Source: Caldithrix sp.
GTDB lineage: Bacteria > KSB1 > UBA2214 > DYKH01
Reading direction: 5' to 3'
DNA length: 23,279 nucleotides
Assembly (NCBI GenBank): GCA_020722685.1
Contig: DYKH01000079.1
Span: 1,342 to 24,620, forward strand
This document shows, piece after piece, positions 17,714 through 23,279 of this stretch. Position numbers and translations under genes: made by a program. Under the pieces are notes generated by a model, which saw nothing but the letters and a program-made list of their open reading frames with translations, had not been told where the DNA came from and made no database searches. Within the stretch, counting starts at the first letter, position 1, and every line of letters starts with the position of its first letter.

Positions 17714-17762
17714 CGCGAATTTGCACCAATGCACGCTATTTTCCCATTGGCGTGTGTTCGCG
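17714..17762. repeat. Long imperfect palindromic intergenic repeat
   Basis: CGCGAA (17714-17719) pairs with TTCGCG (17757-17762), and CCAATG (17726-17731) pairs with CATTGG (17745-17750). Between them, GCAC faces GTGT/GTG, giving a long interrupted stem. The words GCGAATTTGCACCAATG and CATTGGCGTGTGTTCGCG resemble palindromic intergenic repeats of the CACGAATTTGCAC...ATTCGTG kind that I recall from several bacterial phyla. That likeness is from memory, not a search. Confidence 0.55.
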
Positions 17763-17828
17763 TCAATTAGTGATAGCTCAAGTCCGCGCTGCGGGTTGCG
17801 GTAAACTGCCGCACTATGTGATCAAAAC

Positions 17829-17860
17829 CTTAGAAACCCTTGAGAAGGGCTGCGCCTAAG
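17829..17860. repeat. Nested hairpin
   Basis: CTTAG (17829-17833) pairs with CTAAG (17856-17860), and inside it CCCTT (17837-17841) pairs with AAGGG (17845-17849) around a three-base loop. It lies in the same gene-free spacer as the long palindrome. No function is evident. Confidence 0.35.
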
Positions 17861-17971
17861 AAGCAAGGGCAGATAGCCGACCTACTATTTCTCTGAATGG
17901 AACTAAAAGAACACTTTCCCGGAACTGCCGCAAGTTAGAAAAAAAGGCGAAAAAAGCCAATTAAGAAATTG

Positions 17972-19147
17972 TTAAGATTCTGCCGCCGGTCGCCGGCTTC
18001 CCTCATAGAGTTCGTATTCCAACAAGCGGCATTCTATTTTGCTATTGTAAAAAACCAATCGTCTCTTGGCCTTCAAACCTACCTTCTTGGCCAGCGCGAG
18101 ATTACCGGTAAACACATATCCCCGGTAGCCTTGGCATTTTTGCTTGAGGAAATCACCGATCCCTTGGTAGGTTTGCGCCAATGCCCCTGCTTCACCCAGT
18201 CGCTGGCCGTATTCTGGATTCAGCATGACGACTCCGCCGCCGGCGGGGATTGGCGTGTCGGTATAATCGGACACAGCAAATTCGATGAACCGCTCGACCC
18301 CGGCCGTTTGCGCGTTTTTCCGGCTCGCTTGAATCGCTTGAGGATCGATGTCGCTGGCGATAATTCTGCAGGGCAATGACTTTTGCGTGTCCTTTTTGGC
18401 CGCCTGACGCAACGTTTGCCATGCGTCTTTCGGAAAGCCCTGCAAGTGCATAAAGCCATAGTTGCTGCGCAAAAGTCCCGGCGCTTTGTTAAGTGCGATG
18501 AGCGCCGCTTCGATGGCCAAGGTGCCGCTGCCACACATGGGATTGATAAAGTGTCCTTCGCCGCGCCAGCCGGTGGCCAAAATAGTGGCCGCTGCTAACG
18601 TTTCTTGCATCGGCGCTTTGAAAGGCATCTTTCGATAGCCGCGCTTGGAAAGGGACTCTCCCGAAGTGTCGAGAAAAACGCCGCAGTGGTCGTCGTGCCA
18701 GTACAAGAAAACGACCACCCTGTCTTTGTCGGGCCCGGAGTTCGGCCGCCGCCCGCATTTTTTCTTGATGCGGTCGACGATGGCATCTTTGGCTTTAAGA
18801 TTGGCAAAGCGCGTGTCCCGGATGGAGCTTGTCTGCACCGAGGAGGTCACGCACACATACCCATCCGGGGCGATGTATTTTTCCCACTCTATTTCAGCGA
18901 GTGTGCGGTAAAGGTCGTTCGGATTCTTTGCGACGGATTCCCGCAACAAGAACAGTACCCTGTGACCAGTGCGGCTGAGCAAATTCAAACGCATGCAATC
19001 GAACAGCGAACCTTCCGTTTCGAGTCCCAACAAGCGTTCCTTGCGAATGGGGAACCCCAGCAAATCAAGCTCCGTTGCCAAATAAGGAGCAATTCCTTTC
19101 GCGCAGGTGATGAGGATCTTACTTTTTGTGTGAAAATAGTTGTCCAA
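17972..19147 (-). CDS. THUMP-domain class I SAM-dependent rRNA methyltransferase (RlmL N-terminal-half type)
   Basis: Predicted to methylate a guanine N2 position in 23S rRNA, as the first half of E. coli RlmL does (G2445). About 390 residues: an N-terminal ferredoxin-like and THUMP region (ITCAKGIAPYLATELDLLG, then a segment with RDTRFANLKAKDAIVDRI), then a Rossmann methyltransferase with motif I NPMCGSGTLAIEA and motif IV MLNPEYGQRLGEAG. Motif IV reads NPEYG where NPPYG is commoner. The start is uncertain: the frame has no ATG. It runs open to a TTG at 19216, but that 23-residue extension (from LHFCILIF) lies partly in an AT-rich repeat, so I prefer the TTG at 19147. It appears to be a single-gene unit. 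The gene stop is followed by the 363-base repeat-bearing spacer. Confidence 0.85.
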   Translation of the reverse strand: MDNYFHTKSKILITCAKGIAPYLATELDLLGFPIRKERLLGLETEGSLFDCMRLNLLSRTGHRVLFLLRESVAKNPNDLYRTLAEIEWEKYIAPDGYVCVTSSVQTSSIRDTRFANLKAKDAIVDRIKKKCGRRPNSGPDKDRVVVFLYWHDDHCGVFLDTSGESLSKRGYRKMPFKAPMQETLAAATILATGWRGEGHFINPMCGSGTLAIEAALIALNKAPGLLRSNYGFMHLQGFPKDAWQTLRQAAKKDTQKSLPCRIIASDIDPQAIQASRKNAQTAGVERFIEFAVSDYTDTPIPAGGGVVMLNPEYGQRLGEAGALAQTYQGIGDFLKQKCQGYRGYVFTGNLALAKKVGLKAKRRLVFYNSKIECRLLEYELYEGSRRPAAES

Positions 19148-19199
19148 GAGTTTTGTGCCGATCAGTGGTTGCGGGAAAGTAATTGAAGAAGCAAATATC

Positions 19200-19228
19200 A
19201 GAATGCAAAAATGCAAATCAAAATGCCA
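19200..19228 (+). repeat. AAATGC-type AT-rich intergenic repeat, copy B
   Basis: Contains GAATGCAAAAATGC and AAATCAAAATGCC, closely like copies A and C. It lies directly before the methyltransferase gene and supplies the upstream TTG of that open frame. Copy C lies 146 bases away in opposite orientation. Confidence 0.65.
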
Positions 19229-19645
19229 AGATCCGCTCAGCTACCGGTCGGACAAACGAAAGGACAGAATTGTCCGGCAATCCGGTGGCGGGAGTAGCGG
19301 AATGGCAAATGGGCCATTTGTTTGAATAGAGTACTCGGAATAACCTTCCGTTTTTTATGCGAGTCAGCCCACTACATTTTGCATTTTGATTTTTTATGTT
19401 AGATACTTGAGGAATGAAAAGTCGTTACCAAGGTAAAAGCAAATATCAAATGCGCGGCTTTTGGCGCTTGTTGCACGGCGGTCGCCAAGCGCTCGCGACG
19501 CTCGGTCAATTGCCATTGCAAAACTGATGGGGTAGCACTGTCCATAAGGTATTCTTCCTATTCCGGATGACCCGGCAACGAAATCCAACAAAGGGTGTCT
19601 CCATGCCTCAATTTGGTTTGAGGGCCAGTTTTTCGACCTCTGAGT
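19229..19645. other. Gene-free spacer with repeats and small palindromes
   Basis: No credible gene in over 400 bases between APC permease 2 and the methyltransferase. It holds CAAATGGGCCATTTG (19306-19320), a palindrome with a single central base, and GGACAGAATTGTCC, a short hairpin near 19261-19275. Repeat copy C lies at 19375-19398. The remainder up to the permease stop shows nothing recognisable. Confidence 0.5.
19375..19398 (-). repeat. AAATGC-type AT-rich intergenic repeat, copy C
   Basis: Reads CATTTTGCATTTTGATTTTT on plus, that is, the same ATCAAAATGCAAAATG words as copies A and B on the opposite strand. With copy B it forms an inverted pair around a core of about 146 bases. Confidence 0.6.
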
Positions 19646-21151
19646 TTACGGTTTCAGGTTGAATTCTATGACAGGATTTTTGGAGAATTTTTTCCATAGG
19701 GAAAAAACCGGTATGCCCAAGAGAACGATGATCATTCCGGGCCAGGTGTAATTTGGCTTGAAGATCAATAGGTCCACGCAAATTGCAACCGCTACGAGGA
19801 TGTAAGCGATTGGCAACACCGGGTAGCCCAGGGCGCGATAGGGTCTGTCCGCATCGGGCTGCTTTCTTCTTAGAATGAAGATTCCGCTGATGGTGAGGAT
19901 ATAGAATATCAGCACCGCAAAGACAACGTAATCCAAGAGATCGGAGTAGGTGCCGGAAAAGCAGAGCAGCGACGCCCAAATTCCCTGCACGATGAGGGCA
20001 AAACCGGGAACGGCCTTTCGATTCAGAGTGCCAATGCGCCGGAAGAACAGGCCGTCAAGAGCCATGGCGTAAGTGACACGGGCGCCGGCGAGAATGAGAC
20101 CATTGTTGCAGCCAAAGGTGGAGATCATGATCAAAGCGGCCATGATCAGCTCCGCCGTCGCGCCGAACATCACCGAGGCGGCGGCAACGCCCACTCGATC
20201 TGAGGTGGCGAATTGGATTCCCCGGCTCAGCGCATCAACCCCTTGCGGATTCCCCACCGCCGGCAAGACCAGGATATAGGCGACGTTAGCCAGCACGTAC
20301 AACAGCGTTACGACGCCGGTACCCAAGACCAAGCTCAGCATGATGTTCCGCTTGGGATTCACCACTTCGCCTGCGATGAACGTGATGTTGTTCCATGCGT
20401 CCGAGGAGAACAGCGATCCCACCATGGCGACGCCCACTGCTGCGAAGATCATGGCACCCGTAAGCGGCTGGACGACCGTGATTTGTCCGTCTGTAAGCCG
20501 CGTCCAGCTTGCTTGCCAAAAGGTCGCAAAATTTGTCGAGATGGCCTGTGAGTTCTTGCCGACGAAAAGGCCTAACAGAATGAGTCCGAGCAAAGCGACG
20601 GTCTTGGTCATGGTCAAAGTGTTTTGCACAATTTTCCCTTCTCGTACTCCTCGGGTGTTGATGAAGGTGAGAACGACGATACTGGCCACCGCAAGTATTT
20701 GCGCCGCTGAGATTCGCAGGCCGAAGAGAACAAGCAAGATGTTCTTCTCGCCCAAGAAAGGAAAGAACACGGAGGTGAATTTCGCAAACGCCACCGCCAC
20801 GGCGGCGATGGTTCCGGTTTGGATGACCAAGAAAAACGTCCAGCCGTACAAAAATCCGACCAACGGACTATAGGCTTCGCGCAGATAAACATATTGGCCG
20901 CCGGCCTGCGGCATCATGCCCGCCAGCTCGCCATAGCTCAGCGCCGCGATCAGGGTCACCAGTCCCGTGATGATCCAGACCAGCAGCAAATAGCCCGGTG
21001 AGCCGACGGTGCGGGCGATGTCGGCGCTGACGATGAAAATGCCGGAGCCGATCATCGACCCCATGACGATCATGGTTGAGGAAAGCAAGCCAAGCTCTCG
21101 CTTGAACTGGCGAGTTGGCTGTGGGGTGGTTTGAGACGGATGTATGCTCAT
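19646..21151 (-). CDS. APC-superfamily amino acid permease 2
   Basis: A 501-residue inner-membrane transporter of the amino acid/polyamine/organocation group, with about 12 hydrophobic segments. The first helix carries MIVMGSMIGSGIFIVSADIA, and GELAGMMPQAGGQYVYLREAY matches the LAT/YfnA-like branch, as in permease 1; the two share this region but are clearly diverged elsewhere. The ATG at 21151 is chosen (product begins MSIHPSQ); a GTG 11 codons upstream (21184) is an alternative, and neither has a strong ribosome site. The gene stands alone between repeat-bearing spacers. The substrate is unknown. Confidence 0.91.
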   Translation of the reverse strand: MSIHPSQTTPQPTRQFKRELGLLSSTMIVMGSMIGSGIFIVSADIARTVGSPGYLLLVWIITGLVTLIAALSYGELAGMMPQAGGQYVYLREAYSPLVGFLYGWTFFLVIQTGTIAAVAVAFAKFTSVFFPFLGEKNILLVLFGLRISAAQILAVASIVVLTFINTRGVREGKIVQNTLTMTKTVALLGLILLGLFVGKNSQAISTNFATFWQASWTRLTDGQITVVQPLTGAMIFAAVGVAMVGSLFSSDAWNNITFIAGEVVNPKRNIMLSLVLGTGVVTLLYVLANVAYILVLPAVGNPQGVDALSRGIQFATSDRVGVAAASVMFGATAELIMAALIMISTFGCNNGLILAGARVTYAMALDGLFFRRIGTLNRKAVPGFALIVQGIWASLLCFSGTYSDLLDYVVFAVLIFYILTISGIFILRRKQPDADRPYRALGYPVLPIAYILVAVAICVDLLIFKPNYTWPGMIIVLLGIPVFSLWKKFSKNPVIEFNLKP

Positions 21152-21505
21152 GGCTGCTTTTGCCTTTGTTTCTGTTTCAAACACGTCGAGAAGTGCATGC
21201 TTGATGCTCGGTATTTTCTCGGCGCCAACTTAGTTTCCCTTGAAAGATTAAACAGTAAAAATCAAATAGCAAAATGACAATGGAAAATCCAAAATGTCGG
21301 GCACTTGCTGCGCTGAAGGCGGCTCTTCGTTCTACCTGAAAAGCTGCTTGTGATGAAATCTACTATTTTATGGCCGGTCAATCCTCGTCCGGCCGTCCTG
21401 CCATGCCTTGTGATGATGAAAATCTCTGTCTCTTCACTTTGGCTGCGATTTGCAGCTCATTTTTAAATTTTGCTTTGTCATTTTGCTCTTTAATTTTCGA
21501 TTTTT
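21152..21505. other. Spacer between the M48 protease and APC permease 2, with an inverted repeat pair
   Basis: No credible gene. Repeat copies D and E lie in opposite orientation around a core of about 160 bases. The core holds a hairpin, GGCCGG (21372-21377) with CCGGCC (21389-21394), and the near-direct repeats CTTGTGATGAAATCT (about 21349) and CTTGTGATGATGAAAATCT (about 21408) on either side of it. Confidence 0.55.
21256..21296 (+). repeat. AAATGC-type AT-rich intergenic repeat, copy D
   Basis: Low-complexity tract with AAAATCAAATAGC, AAAATGACAATGG and AAAATCCAAAATG units. It includes GCAAAATGACAA (21269-21280), shared exactly with copies A and E. It lies about 105 bases before APC permease 2. 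Confidence 0.7.
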
Positions 21506-21510
21506 TCATT
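21458..21510 (-). repeat. AAATGC-type AT-rich intergenic repeat, copy E
   Basis: On the minus strand it reads ATCGAAAATTAAAGAGC then AAAATGACAAAGC and AAAATTTAAAAATG. TTGTCATTTTGC at 21475-21486 is the exact complement of the 12-mer in copies A and D; copies D and E share AGCAAAATGACAA. The stop codon of the M48 protease gene (21506-21508) lies inside this tract. Confidence 0.7.
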
Positions 21511-22759
21511 GCTCTTCGGGGGCGGCTCTTATTTCCCGAATCGCTTTGATCCGCGCCAGCACCGGCGGATGTGCATAATTGAGAAAGACATAAAAGGGAT
21601 GTGGCGTCAGGTTCATCAAGTTGTGCACAGTCAGCTTTTTTAAGGCGCTCACCATAGATTCTGCGTCATTGGTGGTTTCCGCTGCAAACCTGTCCGCCTG
21701 ATACTCGTTACGCCGGTGAAAAATGTTCAGAAAGATAGACAACACCATCTCTACGGGCGAGTACAGCATGCCAAAGAACAAAAAGCCGGCGTAGATGGAG
21801 GCGTGCTCCATATAAAAGGCGCGAAAAAGCGCTTCTTGGCCGATAAACAGGGAGAGCAAATAAAACATGACGCCGGTGTGCAGGATACTGATGGCCAGAC
21901 CTTTGAGGATGTGTTTCTTTTTGTAGTGGCCGATTTCGTGGGCGAGAACAGCCACCAGCTCGGCGACGGAGTGCTGCTGCACTAAAGTGTCGTACAAGGC
22001 AATGCGCTTGTTCTTGCCAAAGCCGGTGAAAAAGGCGTTGGATTTGCTGGAGCGTTTGGAAGCGTCGATGACGAACACACCGGAGAGCGGAAAGCGCACC
22101 GAGCGGGCGTAGGCCAAAATCCGTTCCTTGAGCTCGCCTTCCTCGAGGGGCTTGAATTTGTTGAACAGCGGCATGATCCAAGTCGGCGCAATGAATTGCA
22201 CAAACAGGCTGAACAAGGTGACGGCGATCCAGCAATACAGCCAGGCGATGATGCCGGCATATTGAAACAGCGCTAGCAATCCGGCCAGCAGCGGACCGCC
22301 GAGCAGCACAGCCAGCAGCAGTCCCTTTAGCAGATCGGTGATGAAAATCGCCGGCGTAGTTTTGTTAAAGCCAAAGCGCTCCTCGATGACAAAGGTGGAG
22401 TAGATGGCAACCGGCAGGGACAACACTCCCGCTGCCAGACCGAGTATGCCGATGTACGCCAGCCCGCTCAGGATGGGGCCAAGCTGCCATGAACGGACGA
22501 TGCCATCCAAAAAATCGAAACCGCCGCTGAACCAGAAAGCAAGGGTAAGAGCAAGCTGCAAGCCGGCGACGAGAAAGCCGAATCGGGATTTCACCCGCGT
22601 GTACTCTTGTGACTTGCGGTAAGCCTCGGCATCGTAAACGCCCTTGAATTCTTCCGGCAGCTCGGCGCTGAGAGTTCTCAGGTTCAGAACGCCGGCGATG
22701 ACGCTCAGTACAAAATCCAGGATCAATGTTGCGAGAATGATGACGGCGTAGATGTTCAT
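21506..22759 (-). CDS. M48-family CAAX-type zinc metalloprotease (Ste24-like)
   Basis: A 417-residue integral membrane protease. The zinc site is HEIGH, with His274, Glu275 and His278, in LAVLAHEIGHYKKKH-like context (residues 270-283); the third ligand is Glu352 in NEYQADRFAAE. An N-terminal M48 extension with several helices (from IYAVIILATLILDFVLSVI) is followed by the family segments FGFNKTTPAIFITDLLKG and ASKRSSKSNAFFTGFGKNKR. In eukaryotes Ste24 trims prenylated proteins; bacterial relatives lack that substrate and probably act in membrane protein quality control (inference). Length is near the 410-430 usual for Ste24. It is a single-gene unit: the last codons run into AT-rich repeat E, and the 264 bases upstream hold a large inverted repeat. 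The start at 22759 has only a weak ribosome site. Confidence 0.94.
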   Translation of the reverse strand: MNIYAVIILATLILDFVLSVIAGVLNLRTLSAELPEEFKGVYDAEAYRKSQEYTRVKSRFGFLVAGLQLALTLAFWFSGGFDFLDGIVRSWQLGPILSGLAYIGILGLAAGVLSLPVAIYSTFVIEERFGFNKTTPAIFITDLLKGLLLAVLLGGPLLAGLLALFQYAGIIAWLYCWIAVTLFSLFVQFIAPTWIMPLFNKFKPLEEGELKERILAYARSVRFPLSGVFVIDASKRSSKSNAFFTGFGKNKRIALYDTLVQQHSVAELVAVLAHEIGHYKKKHILKGLAISILHTGVMFYLLSLFIGQEALFRAFYMEHASIYAGFLFFGMLYSPVEMVLSIFLNIFHRRNEYQADRFAAETTNDAESMVSALKKLTVHNLMNLTPHPFYVFLNYAHPPVLARIKAIREIRAAPEEQ

Positions 22760-22921
22760 AAGATTTTTTCTTCTTGTGGGTTGGAGATCGGTCCAACTCC
22801 CTTCTTAGTAATTGTGGTTCCGGGAGGTCTAATAAAAGGCTTCGATTCACGCCGAGAATATACTTTGGCGAAAGTCGTTTTCCAAGGTTTTTATTTGAGA
22901 GAGGGCAAGAGGCGCATAGCT

Positions 22922-23017
22922 ACCGTTCCGGAGGTTCATTCACAAGGTGGAACTCTTCAGGCTTGGCACCTCGCGTTGTGCAACCAGTTGCTTTCATAGA
23001 CAAACCTCCGGAACGGT
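22922..23017. repeat. 15-bp perfect inverted repeat with nested arms (REP-like hairpin)
   Basis: ACCGTTCCGGAGGTT (22922-22936) is the exact reverse complement of AACCTCCGGAACGGT (23003-23017). Inside the 66-base spacer, CACAA faces TTGTG and AGGTG faces CACCT, so the element can fold into a branched or extended hairpin. It lies six bases after the stop of the small membrane protein gene and about 160 bases before the M48 protease start. No T-run marks it as an intrinsic terminator, although it may act as one. Confidence 0.7.
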
Positions 23018-23023
23018 TTCACT

Positions 23024-23279
23024 TCAGTCTTTCTGCTTCCTTTTCTTCTGTGATAATCTGGTGATGGCTTCCTCTCGTGCAATATCTCTATTGATTTTGT
23101 AAAAGAATATGGCGCCCAGAACGGCTCCGATCTTGCCACCGGCGTAAGCGTAACGGACTACGGCCAATCCTTCATCTTCTGTGGGCTTTTCGATCACACC
23201 ACAGACCATTATCCCTGATATAAAACCTAACCCGGACAAGCCGGAACCAAAAATGGATAATAGGTCAAACTTAAATTGG
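23024..23279 (-). CDS. Small membrane protein, C-terminal part (start beyond window)
   Basis: The frame is open from the right edge to the stop at 23024. The visible 84 residues contain two hydrophobic, glycine-rich segments, LLSIFGSGLSGLGFISGIMV and GGKIGAVLGAIFF, joined by an acidic loop (EKPTEDEGLAVVRY), and a strongly basic tail (RLSQKKRKQKD). A TTG at 23239 could start a shorter form, but the residues before it continue the first hydrophobic segment, so the gene probably starts outside the window. I do not recognise a family. The 15-bp inverted repeat follows directly after its stop codon. Confidence 0.5.
   Translation of the reverse strand, partial: QFKFDLLSIFGSGLSGLGFISGIMVCGVIEKPTEDEGLAVVRYAYAGGKIGAVLGAIFFYKINRDIAREEAITRLSQKKRKQKD

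Larger units (their letters stand above)
17609..17971. other. Repeat-bearing spacer between the methyltransferase and DUF47 genes
   Basis: 363 bases with no gene. It holds a 12-bp perfect palindrome CGATCATGATCG (17686-17697), the long hairpin repeat at 17714-17762, and a nested hairpin at 17829-17860, described separately. The palindrome lies about 80 bases before the DUF47 start and could be an operator. Confidence 0.5.

Noticed and set aside
18605..19186. Plus-strand open frame of 193 codons over the methyltransferase
   Set aside because: Antisense to conserved methyltransferase and THUMP sequence and without a family signature.
22957..23139. 60-codon minus-strand frame through the 15-bp inverted repeat
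   Set aside because: It overlaps the small membrane protein in another frame and crosses the hairpin; a structured repeat explains the sequence better.

Overview
The window is a 23.3 kb piece of a bacterial chromosome of moderate GC, with genes mostly on the minus strand and only one three-gene block on the plus strand. I cannot name the organism. Clear Shine-Dalgarno sites precede some genes (AGGAGGAG, AAAGGAGG, AAAGGAG) and are absent from others. Long spacers carry AT-rich repeats, and the gene set (secreted GH3 and CE7 enzymes, SelB, two APC permeases, a Gfo/Idh-isomerase-ThuA block) suggests a free-living heterotroph, perhaps of an FCB-type or candidate phylum (KSB1/Calditrichota-like). 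That placement is inference from style and gene content only.

Layout: (1) 1-2114, minus: secreted GH3 beta-glucosidase, cut by the left edge. (2) 6254-2235, minus: a SNF2-type helicase and a translationally coupled SWIM zinc-finger protein. (3) 7777-6446, minus: secreted CE7 acetylxylan esterase. (4) 9339-7939, minus: APC permease 1. (5) 11489-9588, minus: SelB. (6) 11941-15163, plus: Gfo/Idh/MocA oxidoreductase, TIM-barrel sugar isomerase/epimerase and a ThuA-like exported protein. (7) 17608-15215, minus: DUF47/PhoU-like protein, PiT phosphate permease and the decayed C-terminal third of a second PiT gene. (8) about 19147-17972, minus: THUMP-domain RNA methyltransferase. (9) 21151-19646, minus: APC permease 2. 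(10) 22759-21506, minus: Ste24-type M48 protease. (11) right edge, minus: end of a small membrane protein.

Functional picture: the GH3 and CE7 enzymes carry signal peptides and fit breakdown of plant-type oligosaccharides outside the cytoplasm. The plus-strand block fits oxidation and processing of a sugar or glycoside, possibly through 3-keto intermediates. DUF47 and PiT form a known low-affinity phosphate (or metal-phosphate) uptake pair. The rest is housekeeping: rRNA modification, selenocysteine decoding, amino acid transport and membrane proteolysis.

I see no CRISPR array, tRNA, rRNA, transposase, phage gene or defence island. The most interesting parts are between genes: a family of AAATGC/GCAAAATGACAA low-complexity repeats, two pairs of which lie in inverted orientation around short cores; a long hairpin repeat at 17714-17762; a 15-bp inverted repeat with nested arms at 22922-23017; a near-perfect palindrome before the GH3 gene; and the PiT remnant. 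I do not see a clearly new multi-gene system.
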